From G963664115 sp965263045 (GTDB taxonomy: Bacteria; Acidobacteriota; Terriglobia; 20CM-2-55-15), in assembly GCA_965263045.1 (NCBI GenBank), contig CBDHGK010000041.1, forward strand, positions 1,240,001 to 1,304,000: a stretch of DNA of 64,000 nucleotides, read 5' to 3'. Shown in pieces: positions 17,903 through 26,720 of the stretch. Numbering within the stretch: position 1 is the stretch's first letter; each line of letters opens with the position of its first letter. The position numbers and the translations under genes were made by a program. Under the pieces are notes generated by a model. That model made no database searches, was not told the DNA's origin, and worked only from the letters and a program-made list of their open reading frames with translations.

Positions 17903-20747
17903 GGGCGAGTCGGCGTTCTCGCACCGTGTTCGGTGGGCAACAGGCTCGCCAGGGTAATGGCGCCGGCGGCGGCGGTGGCGTCGGCATGCAACACGAACGG
18001 CAGCGCTGACCCCTGCAGTTCTTCAACGTCAAAGACGTCGAGTGCCCGCTCTGCTTCATTTAGCCACACGAACACGCGTTGTTGTTCGAGGGTCCCGCGG
18101 CCGAGAAACGAAGCCGGCACGCCGCTGAGGCGGAGCTCGACTTGGACGTCCCGTTGGTAGACAGCCGTGGGCGTGGGCTCGACGACCACGACCTCGGCCG
18201 GCCCGAGGGCGTGGTCGGCCATCTGCGTATCGACCTCCGCCTTCTGTGACTCGGCGATCGCTAGCTCGATCTCTGCGGCCTCCAGCGCATGCTCGGCGGT
18301 TGCGGCGGCCTGCACACCCTTCGCCAACTCCTCGATCAAGTCGTCGAGGCCGCTGAGCGCGCGAACGAGGGAGCGAATCGTCAAGACGAGCTCGTTGATC
18401 GGCACGCTGACGTCGCCGAGATCGATCGAAAGGCTCAACTCGACGTCGGGTGGCTGGTAGTAGCCGGTCCAGCGGGTACCCACGCGAGGCGGGGTGTAGC
18501 TGCCCTCGACGGCGAACTCCAGCGGAATCACCGGGTTGCTGTACCCCAGCACGGCACGGATCTTGTCCTCTACGCGATCCAGGAACAGTTCGGTGATTTG
18601 TTCGAACAGGTCGTCGGTGGGGTCGAGGGCGCGAACGTCCTCCAGAAAATCTTCAGCCTCGGCCGAAAAATCACCGACGGCCTCCTGGATGTCGTCCAAG
18701 ATGACGACGTCGAGCACGTCATCCACGGCAGCCGACAGACTGTTTCTTACGAGACGGCGCCCGGCGGCAGGCAGGAACACATAGGCGCTCTTCCCCGACA
18801 AGAGTCCTGTTGCCGGCGACAGCACGGCCCGGCGAACCCCCCGGCGCAGCTGTTCGCGGTTGCTGTTGTCGGAAAACGTCGCCAGCAGGGCCATGGTCTG
18901 TTCCAGGGCGTCGGCGAGCGACGCGGCCAGGTCGGCGCCGAGCCCTGCGATGTCCTCAGCGAGCACGACGAGGCGTTCGGTCAGCTGGATCGCCAGCGCT
19001 CCGAGGTCGTCTACCCATTCGTGAATCTGGGCCTCGGCGTCGGCGACGAGCTCAGCGATCTCTTCGAGGATGAGTTCGGCGATGCGCCACAGTACGCGGA
19101 CGATGAACGCCAGCAAATAATCGGCGAGGGTGCCGCCGAGTTCCTTGGCGAGCTCGACGACGACGGGAAGGTTGGGGACGAAGAAGTCGTGGCGGAGGTT
19201 GTCCAACCAGTCGGCATCGGCGTCGGCGGGCATGGTGTCGACGGCTTCATAAAGCAGCTCGCGGATCTTCTTACGTGTCGCGTCGGGAAGCGGAGTGAAC
19301 ACGTCCGAGGCAATCAGCAGCGTCTCTTCGGTGATCTCCGCCACGGTCTCTTCGTCGAATCCGGTCACGCGGGCGAGCTCCGTGGCGATGCCGGCGGGAT
19401 CTCCGACGTGTTCGGCGGCGTCGGCGAACTCAGCGCCGACTTGTTCCATGGTGTGGGCCAAGAGGACGTCTGCCGTGACGACAAGGCTGCGACCGAACAA
19501 CTTCATGACGATGCTCGAGCAGGCCTCGCGCAGCGCGCTCTTGCCCGCCAGATCGTTCGCCGACCAATCGATGACCTTCTGGTAGACGACGCCGATGGTG
19601 AAATCGAGTGTCGCCAGCAGCACCTCGTCGACATACAGCCGCAGGTCGGGCCGATTCCCGACGGCCTGATAGATGATGGGGACGAGTTCGGCCCGCACGC
19701 GTGCATCGATGTACGCACGCAGACCGTCGGCGAGAGCTTCGAGGGTTCTCTGCGCGTCGAGTTGTCCGCTCGCGTCGGGTACGAAGGCGCTGAGGTTGCT
19801 CAGCAGTGTTTGCGCGGCGGCGGTTGCGCCGATGCCCTGAGGGCCCGCCACGATGTCGAGAAACGGGTCGACTTCGGGATACTGGTTACGCAGCGCGTCG
19901 AGAACGGCGTCACGGATCAGGAACTCGACCAGGTCGTCTTGATTGATTGGCGTCATGGCCGGTCGCGCCAGCGCGGTGTTGATGTAGGCCTTGATCGCTT
20001 GTGGGGGCACGGCGCCATTGAGCAGGTCGCCGGTGAACGAGGCGCGCGTCTGCGCAGGAGGCAGACCGATGATGGCGGCCCGAACCCCGACATCGCTGAT
20101 CTGCTGGACGCTGGCAAACAGCAGCTGTGTGGCCGACCATGTCACCGCGACGGGCTCGAGGACGTCGTCCGGGATGCTGGTGCCGCCCAGGTTCACCGCA
20201 AGATCGACAGAGGCATTGGCGACGTTCATCCAGTAGGTCGCGTTCGCGCCTGTGGGCTCGAAGGGCTCGTCGGGCGCCGCTTGCAGCAAGGCGCCGAGTT
20301 GCTCACGGAGCGGGGCCGAGTTCTCCCACTTCGCCTCGTCGATTCCGATGTGCCCCAGACCCTGTTTGAAAAGCTCGATTCCCAGCTTGGCGAGTTGCTC
20401 GAGGAGAAACCGCTGCGCTTCTTCGAGCACGACTTGCACACAGCGCTTGGCCATCTCCTGGCCTTGCGAGGGGTCGAAACGCTGCGGATCCTCGGCGAGC
20501 GCCAGGCCAAGCTCGAATCCGCTGCGCAGGGCCATCTTCACCGGCGCACGTATCCCGAAGATCAGCGAACGCGCCAGGTCCTGCGAGATTCCCGGTGGTA
20601 AGGTGACGTCGTCGGTGACGAGCCCGGCGACGTCGGACAGGACCTCGTCGACCATCACGTCTACAGATCGACGCACGACCCGGCGCGTGTCTTGGAGTCC
20701 GAGATTGGCGAAGAATCGGAAACCACAGCCGCCCTTGAACCCCACGC

Positions 20748-22188
20748 GAATGTGTGCCAATCTTAGTTGGAAATTGAAACGGCTCCAAACCCCATGGTTT
20801 GATGGTATTGGAAGAAACAACATCAAGCCTGTAAGAGAAAGGAGCCGAGATGAGGAGTCTGTTACGTTCGGTAAAGAAACGCAAGAAGTCGCGTGTGCTG
20901 GGTGAGGTCGAGGTCCTGAGCCGGGAGGAATACTCGGGACTGGAATTGGACTCGAAGGTGGAGATGATTCGGGCGTTGATCCCACTGGGGTTGATGCACG
21001 TGGAGGAGTTGCTCGACGAGGAAGTGAAGTCGTTGGCGGGTGAGCGATACGCACGAAAGGAGGCGGCGTTGCGGGGCCGGCGACACGGGAGCAATCCGGG
21101 GACCGTGGGGCTGGGTGGCCAGCGGGTGCCGGTTCGGGTGCCTCGAGTGCGCAGCGTGGCGGGCGGGGAGATTCCGCTTCGGACCTACGAGGAACTCAGT
21201 CCGGGTGGCGCGGTGAACGAGCTACTGCTCAGACGTGTGCTGTATGGGATCTCCTGCCGGAACTATGAATCGGCCGCTGAAGCGATTCCGGGAGCGATCG
21301 GACTGTCGAGTTCGACGGTGTCTCGAGGATTCGTCCAGGCGAGTGCCGCGAAACTTCGGGAGATGCAGGAGCGGGATCTGAGTGGCGAGGACGTCGTGGC
21401 GATCTTCCTGGACGGGAAGGCGTTTGCCGACGCCCTGATGGTAGTGGCCCTGGGCGTCACGCTTTCGGGCGACAAACGCTTCTTGGGCTTCGTGGAGACC
21501 GACACGGAGAACGAGCAAGTGCTGACTCCGTTTCTCCGTTCGTTGATGGAGCGGGGCCTGGACATCTCTGAAGGCGTGCTGGTGATTGTCGACGGCGGCA
21601 AAGGTCTGCGGGCGGCGGTCAAGAAGGCATTCAGGAATCGAGCCCTGGTCCAACGCTGCCAATGGCACAAACGCGAGAACGTCGTGAGATACCTATCGAA
21701 GACCGAGCAAGCCGTGTGGCGACGCCGGCTGCAGCGGGCCTACGAGCGCCCGGAGTACGACGAAGCTCGGGCGGCGCTCGGAGAGCTCCATGGAGAGCTC
21801 GAGGAGCGAAACCAATCGGGGGCTGCGAGCCTTGAGGAAGGCCTGGAAGAGACCCTCACGTTGCATCGGCTCGGCGTGTACGGGGTCTTGGGCCGTTCGT
21901 TCAAGACGACGAATTGCCTGGAATCGGTCAATGCCCTTGTCGAGGAAAGGTGTGCGAAGGTCGATCATTGGAAGAACTCGAGTCAGCGGCAACGCTGGTT
22001 GGCGACGGCGCTCATCGACATCGAACCGCGCCTGAGGAAGGTGATCGGCTACCGTCATCTTCCAAAGCTCCGCGAAGCCCTCCAGCGAGAGCTGAAAATT
22101 GAGGCGAAGACGTCGACGAGATCGAAGAAGAAGGTTGCATGACCCATCGTGAGCCGTGGAGAGTTTCAACTAAGAATGGGCTTGACTC
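20748..22188 (+). mobile_element. IS256-family insertion sequence, copy A
   Basis: 1,441 bp with imperfect terminal inverted repeats (GAATGTGTGCCAATCTTAGT... and GAGTCAAGCCCATTCTTAGT..., sharing CTTAGTTG) and a perfect 8-bp target duplication, CCCCACGC, at 20740-20747 and 22189-22196. It is inserted into the large gene on the opposite strand. Confidence 0.95.
20850..22142 (+). CDS. IS256-family (Mutator-type) transposase
   Basis: 430 residues, full length, with AAGGAGCCGAG upstream of the ATG. The DDE set is visible: IFLDGKAFADALMVVALGVT (first Asp), LVIVDGGKGLRAAVKKAFRN (second Asp) followed by the VQRCQWHKRENV helix typical of the family, and TNCLESVNALVEER (Glu). The protein is identical to those of copies B and C by eye, so all three probably derive from very recent transposition of one active element. 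Confidence 0.96.
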   Translation: MRSLLRSVKKRKKSRVLGEVEVLSREEYSGLELDSKVEMIRALIPLGLMHVEELLDEEVKSLAGERYARKEAALRGRRHGSNPGTVGLGGQRVPVRVPRVRSVAGGEIPLRTYEELSPGGAVNELLLRRVLYGISCRNYESAAEAIPGAIGLSSSTVSRGFVQASAAKLREMQERDLSGEDVVAIFLDGKAFADALMVVALGVTLSGDKRFLGFVETDTENEQVLTPFLRSLMERGLDISEGVLVIVDGGKGLRAAVKKAFRNRALVQRCQWHKRENVVRYLSKTEQAVWRRRLQRAYERPEYDEARAALGELHGELEERNQSGAASLEEGLEETLTLHRLGVYGVLGRSFKTTNCLESVNALVEERCAKVDHWKNSSQRQRWLATALIDIEPRLRKVIGYRHLPKLREALQRELKIEAKTSTRSKKKVA

Positions 22189-22743
22189 CCCCACGCCGTA
22201 CTCACCGGCGAGTTCGAACTTGGGATCGCTCAAATCCAACTTGCCGGTGAGGACGACATTGACGTACGCCATGGCCGAAACGGCGGCGTGAGCCTTGACG
22301 CCGCCTTTGATCTCGAGATCTTCGAGGAAGATTCGCAGCAACTTGGCGGCGACGCCGCGGATCCGGGGGTCTTGCTCCGCGAGCGCAATGAAATCGCCCA
22401 CGGCGAGGCCGATCGCCAGCGTCACCCCTACGCCGGCTTCGGCGACCGCCTGCAAACGAAGTGCTACGCCGATTTCATCAAAGAGGTCGTTCGGGGCCTG
22501 GAGCTGGCCTGTGAGCCGAGCCGATGCCTGCGCGTGACCTGCGCCGCTTCCCGCGATGAACTTCGAGAACGCCGCCTCGACCTCGACCAGCGCGGAGGCT
22601 CCGATCTCGAGGTCAATCCCGCGTTTCAGTTCGCCGACGCCACGGAAGGCGATGGATCCCGAGCCCTCTGCGTGCAGCCAGTCGCCGGCCGCGTAGTCGG
22701 CTGAAGCGCTCAGGAGGTTTTGCGACAGATCGAGGTCAGGCAT

Positions 22744-23128
22744 GTTGAGCAATCCTTAGCTGGTCCCGAAACCAAGTTGAAGACGAGACGGCGGTATCAG
22801 AGCTCCACCGAGGGGTCGACCCTCCAGTCTCGCCTGACTCCGTCAACACAAGCCGATGGCCCCACGCCCACACGCGGATTCCCGCCAGACCCAGCGCTTC
22901 GTGCCGAGAATGCCCGCTCGCACGGCAGAGGTCAAGGCCAGATCCTCGCATGACGAAAATCACCCGCCCGAGCGCCGCGGCGTCGGTCATCAGATCGCCA
23001 TCGAGCGCTCCTCAAACTCAAACACCTACCCATCCGAGGTGCCAAGTTTCTCCTAACCTCTGCGTTATGACACTGTGATGTCTGCGAAACGCAGACGAAC
23101 AACGGGTTCTCTCGGTTGGTCGCTACGC
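22744..23128. other. Intergenic stretch upstream of the large gene
   Basis: About 385 bases. It should hold the promoter of the large minus-strand gene. A short minus-strand frame overlaps it but shows no family features. No clear promoter boxes are visible to me. Confidence 0.5.
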
Positions 23129-24022
23129 CTACTCGGGAGCCGCGCTGACCGCCTCCGTCAACTGCTGGCCCACGCGGGCGACCAACAACTTCGACCAGTT
23201 GTCCAATTCGTTTCGGCAACCTTCGGGGTCGATGAAGGGATTCGGCGTCTGGCCGACATTCGCATACTTCGGCATCAGGTTGTACTGTGGGCCATGGGCA
23301 GCCAGGAAGACATCGCAGGGAAGAGTTCGCAAGTATCTCAGACTGGCGATGTACTGGTCGACTTCGTCGGTCACCTTGCCGTCACCGTCGATCAGCGCGC
23401 CTGTGCCGAAGCCGCAGCCGAGAATCATAACGGCATAGCTCTGGCCACCCGCTTCCTCGGTCATTGTCCAGGTTGTGCAGCCCGGTGTGTGTGCCGGCGT
23501 GAGGTGGGCGACAAGTGTCGTGTCACCGAGCGTGACTTCACCCAGGTGCTGTAGCGTTTCGTCGACCGGATGCGGCTTTCCGCCCGGCATGATGCGCCCC
23601 ACGACTGGCACATCCTCGGCCATGATCATCACTTCGGCGCCGGACAGTTCCTTGACCATCGCATTGCCCTCCACGTGGTCGGTGTGGCCGTGGCTGGCGA
23701 GAAGAATGTCGATGTCTTCGAAGTTGAAACCCAGCCTTTCGACCGACTGGCGGATTAGCGGGACGTTGCGTTCGAAGGTACTGTTGATCAGGATGTGACC
23801 TTCCGGAGTGGTCACCAGGAACGAGCTGAGTGTTTCGCTGCCGACGTAGTACAGGTTTCCAATAATTCGGTGCGGAATCGGTCGCATTTGCTGCTCACGA
23901 GTCCCGTTGATGCTTCGGGAAAGGACTTCCTGCGTGGTCAGTGCCGGTACCGATTGTGCCGGAAGGGGTGGCGCAGCGAGGACTGCAAACAGAAGCGTTC
24001 CAATCCAGGGGGCGATTCGCAT
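23129..24022 (-). CDS. Subclass B3-like metallo-beta-lactamase-fold hydrolase, exported
   Basis: 297 residues from the ATG at 24022, which has GGAG upstream and starts a signal peptide (WIGTLLFAVLAAPPLPAQ). An upstream reading from 24301 adds 93 residues without sense. The zinc site is complete: ASHGHTDHVEG (HxHxDH), the loop TPAHTPGCTTW with the third His, and FLAAHGPQYNL with the last His. The order and spacing fit subclass B3-like enzymes, but this family also includes lactonases and other hydrolases, so antibiotic resistance should not be assumed. A second MBL gene diverges at 24367, and an MBL remnant lies at 5722. Confidence 0.9.
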   Translation of the reverse strand: MRIAPWIGTLLFAVLAAPPLPAQSVPALTTQEVLSRSINGTREQQMRPIPHRIIGNLYYVGSETLSSFLVTTPEGHILINSTFERNVPLIRQSVERLGFNFEDIDILLASHGHTDHVEGNAMVKELSGAEVMIMAEDVPVVGRIMPGGKPHPVDETLQHLGEVTLGDTTLVAHLTPAHTPGCTTWTMTEEAGGQSYAVMILGCGFGTGALIDGDGKVTDEVDQYIASLRYLRTLPCDVFLAAHGPQYNLMPKYANVGQTPNPFIDPEGCRNELDNWSKLLVARVGQQLTEAVSAAPE

Positions 24023-24366
24023 GGCAGGCTCCTTTGTCGTTCCGAAAGTGTGGACGTCAACCTGTCCGACTGCACCGCTGCCGGTCACCGTCAATCCAGT
24101 CGGTCGCCGTTCGACAGTTGATGCTGTCCGGGCGGGTTCTATCATATCAGTCTCGCCCGGCTTGCCGTTGAAGTCAGATTCACACCTTGGCGCGGCGTCA
24201 TTATCGGGCGCTCGCACAGTGCCCATAGAGCTCGAGCTGGCTGTCGCCGAGGCTCCTGGCCCGAGTCCGGACGGGTCCTCTGGATTTACGGTGGAGATCA
24301 AAATTCGGATCTGCTAGAGTCTGGCGACATCATGACCGGACCGGCTGTTTTCTAGGAGAGGGAACT

Positions 24367-25416
24367 ATGAAGCGATATCTGGCGTTTGTGCCCTACTGCC
24401 TGGCGATCCTCGTCGTTGCCGGCCACGGAAACGCCATCAGCCGTGTCGAGGCTAGGGTGCAATCCGATGCCGTTCGGCAACACCTGGACATTGCCCGTGA
24501 TGCTGCATACCGGCCGGGGCAGGATCTGACCTGGGTATACGACCGGCTGTGCTTCGAGCCCGCGCCGGTGCCCGCCGAGCCTCAGGCCCCGGTTCAGGCC
24601 GCACCCGCCCGGCGAGGCCCGCCACCGCGTTCGGTGTGGTACGACGAGCCCGCAAAAGTATTCGACAATCTGTACTATCTGGGTACCCGGACGGCCTCCG
24701 TTGCGGAAGGCGTGGTTGCGTGGGCCATCACTACCCCGGACGGTATCATCATGTACGATGCGACTTTCGACTACAGCGTCGAGGAGACCGTTGATAACGG
24801 ACTCCGGAAACTCGGTCTGGATCCGGCTGACATCAAGTACGTCATCGTGTCGCATGGCCACACCGACCACTTCGGGGGATCGCGCCATCTCCAGGATACA
24901 TACGGCGCCCGCATTATTCTCTCTGAGACGGACTGGGATCTGATAGAGCAGGACCGTGCGCCCGAAGACGTCAAACCACGCCGGGATATCGTGGCCACCG
25001 ACGGGATGGAAGTCACCCTCGGCAATACCACCGTACAGCTCTACATCACGCCCGGGCACACGCCGGGTACGATTTCGGCCCTGATTCCGCTCAGGGATGG
25101 AAGCCGCAGCCACCTGGGGACCATCTGGGGTGGAAATAATTTCGGCTTCCGGTATTTCGAGGACCGTGCCGACGCCTTCGGGACCTACAGAGCCGCGGCC
25201 CAGCGCTATGCCCAGACGCTGTCCGATGCCCGCGTCGATGTGCTGATCACGAGCCATATTGCTCAGGACCGGCTCAAGGACAAGATCAACGCGCTACGGT
25301 TTCGGAAACCGGGGGATGCCCACCCTTTCGTCGACCTCGAAGCCCCGCTGCGCCATCTGACGGTTCTCCGCGAATGTGCAGCCGCTCGGTTGGCCGGCGA
25401 GCGGGAGGGGAACTGA
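24367..25416 (+). CDS. MBL-fold metallohydrolase, exported
   Basis: 349 residues with GAGAGGGAAC before the ATG and a signal sequence (AFVPYCLAILVVAGHGNA). After a Pro- and Ala-rich linker near residues 60-90 comes the MBL fold: FDNLYYLGTRTASVAEG, then the zinc motif SHGHTDHFGGSRHL, YITPGHTPGT with the third His, and VLITSHIAQDRL with the last His. The C-terminal ALRFRKPGDAHPF is a lineage signature shared with the broken gene at 5722-6145. Substrate is unknown. It is divergent from the MBL gene at 23129, leaving about 345 bp between them for regulation. Confidence 0.9.
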   Translation: MKRYLAFVPYCLAILVVAGHGNAISRVEARVQSDAVRQHLDIARDAAYRPGQDLTWVYDRLCFEPAPVPAEPQAPVQAAPARRGPPPRSVWYDEPAKVFDNLYYLGTRTASVAEGVVAWAITTPDGIIMYDATFDYSVEETVDNGLRKLGLDPADIKYVIVSHGHTDHFGGSRHLQDTYGARIILSETDWDLIEQDRAPEDVKPRRDIVATDGMEVTLGNTTVQLYITPGHTPGTISALIPLRDGSRSHLGTIWGGNNFGFRYFEDRADAFGTYRAAAQRYAQTLSDARVDVLITSHIAQDRLKDKINALRFRKPGDAHPFVDLEAPLRHLTVLRECAAARLAGEREGN

Positions 25417-25562
25417 ATTGGGTGAGTCGGAGACTGGTCGGAGCGGACCGAGAGCCCGGGACATGGGTTGATGACGAAGCGAGTCCACCTGAGCCTGAGG
25501 CGACAGGGCGTTAGTCTTTCTGGTGGAAAAGCTCCGTACTATGGGGGCGGTGGAGAGTAGAT

Positions 25563-26618
25563 ATGGAATTTGGTCTTCAGTTTTTTCCCGACGTTGGTCC
25601 CGAAACCAAGTCGGGCGCACAATATTGGAACGAGTGCCTGCACCTGACCGGGCTCGCCGACGAACTCGGCTTTACTCACATCCGCACAGTTGAGCACCAC
25701 TTCCAGCCTTATGGGGGCTATTCGCCCAATCCCCACCTCTTTCTTTCTGCGGCCTCTCAGCGCAGCGAGAAGGCGCGCCTGGTCACCGGGGCCGTGCTGC
25801 CCGTCTTCAACAACCCTCTGAAGATCGCCGGGGAAATCGGCATGCTCGATGCCATTTCGGGAGGGCGGCTCGATTGTGGCTTTGCCCGCGCATTCCTGCC
25901 CGTCGAATTCGAAATCTTCGGGCGCAGCCTGGACGAGAGCAAAGGTCGATTCGCCGAGGGCATGGCCCAGGTCCGCCGCCTGCTGGAAGAGGAGAACGTG
26001 ACCGACGACGGCGAGTTCAACAGCTTTCGGAGCGCGACCACCCTGCCCCGCCCGACCCAGAAACCCCGGCCGCCTTTCTGGATCGCCGCATTGATTACGC
26101 CTGAATCATTCGAGTTCGCCGGAAGGATGGGCTACAACGTGATGGCCATCCCGTTGACCGGCGGCATGATGAGCGATCTGATCAAGATTTACCGGGATGC
26201 ATGGAGCGCGGCCGGGCATCCGGGCCAGGGCAAGGTAATGCTGGCGCACCATATGTTCTGTCACGAGGACGAAGGCCAGGCCATGGAAATTGCCCGGGGT
26301 CCGCTGAACCGGTACCTGGAATCCATCGTCGTGGCCGCCGCCGGATGGCTCGACGGTAAGAGCTCTGCCGATTATCCCGGTTACGACAAGGTCATCGAGA
26401 TGCTGTCGAAGGAGACCATCGAGACCCAGATGGAGAAGTGCGCCGCCTTTATAGGGACACCCGAATCGATCGCCGGACGGATCGCGGAATACCAGGAGAT
26501 AACCGGGGGATTCGAGATCGCCTCGCTCCAGGTTAATTTCAACGACCTGCCCGTTGATGAAGCCGAAACGTCCGTCCGCCTGTTCGGCAAGAAGGTCATT
26601 CCCGAATTCCGAAGTTAA
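25563..26618 (+). CDS. LLM-class flavin-dependent oxidoreductase (luciferase-like)
   Basis: 351 residues with GGAG a few bases upstream. The bacterial luciferase-like TIM barrel is clear: MEFGLQFFP start, FTHIRTVEHHFQPYGG, then NPLKIAGEIGMLDAISGGRL, which is the family flavin-binding signature region, and GTPESIAGRIAEYQE near the end. These enzymes use reduced FMN or F420 to oxygenate or reduce small molecules in the cytosol. There is no signal peptide, unlike most genes around it. The substrate is not predictable from sequence alone. Confidence 0.9.
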   Translation: MEFGLQFFPDVGPETKSGAQYWNECLHLTGLADELGFTHIRTVEHHFQPYGGYSPNPHLFLSAASQRSEKARLVTGAVLPVFNNPLKIAGEIGMLDAISGGRLDCGFARAFLPVEFEIFGRSLDESKGRFAEGMAQVRRLLEEENVTDDGEFNSFRSATTLPRPTQKPRPPFWIAALITPESFEFAGRMGYNVMAIPLTGGMMSDLIKIYRDAWSAAGHPGQGKVMLAHHMFCHEDEGQAMEIARGPLNRYLESIVVAAAGWLDGKSSADYPGYDKVIEMLSKETIETQMEKCAAFIGTPESIAGRIAEYQEITGGFEIASLQVNFNDLPVDEAETSVRLFGKKVIPEFRS

Positions 26619-26720
26619 AACAGCGTTCAGGCTGGCTCAAGCGTGCAGCTTCAGCGCGCCATCGGTCGTCGGCAAGATCGCCGAAGGGGCCTGGCCCGTT
26701 AGCCGCTGCTTCTCCCTAAT

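Larger units (their letters stand above)
16659..22743 (-). pseudogene. Very large helical protein of unknown function, broken by an IS256-type element and a 25-bp duplication
   Basis: Start at ATG 22743 with AAGGAT upstream. Codons run to 22189, are interrupted by the IS, and resume at 20739; removal of one 8-bp target copy gives AGEYGVGFKGGCGF in frame. A second break at about 17862-17902 is a 25-bp tandem duplication, and removing one unit joins TRPSVEER to LDPSSPPPSFRG in the frame that reaches the stop at 16659. The repaired length is 1,537 codons including stop. The product is Ala-, Leu-, Glu- and Asp-rich, with long amphipathic helices (LEEIAELVADAEAQIHEWV and many like it), a central beta-type segment (VELSLSIDLGDVSVPIN) and a basic, Pro-rich C-terminus. 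I do not recognise it. It is coupled to the cysteine-peptidase-like gene. Confidence 0.8.

Noticed and set aside
18289..20601. A 770-codon open frame on the plus strand opposite the giant gene
   Set aside because: It is antisense to an Ala/Leu/Glu-rich helical gene whose codon bias keeps the opposite frame open. It is Gln/Asp/Gly-rich without domains, and the minus-strand gene rejoins exactly when the IS and duplication are removed.
20748..21054. N-terminal part of the long minus-strand frame entering the IS (17395-21054)
   Set aside because: Those residues are translated from the antisense strand of the IS256 element; the native gene continues on the far side of the element.
23129..25416. 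Two MBL-fold genes as antibiotic-resistance genes
   Set aside because: The zinc motifs fit the broad superfamily, but sequence alone does not support beta-lactamase activity, and similar exported MBL proteins are common in environmental bacteria.
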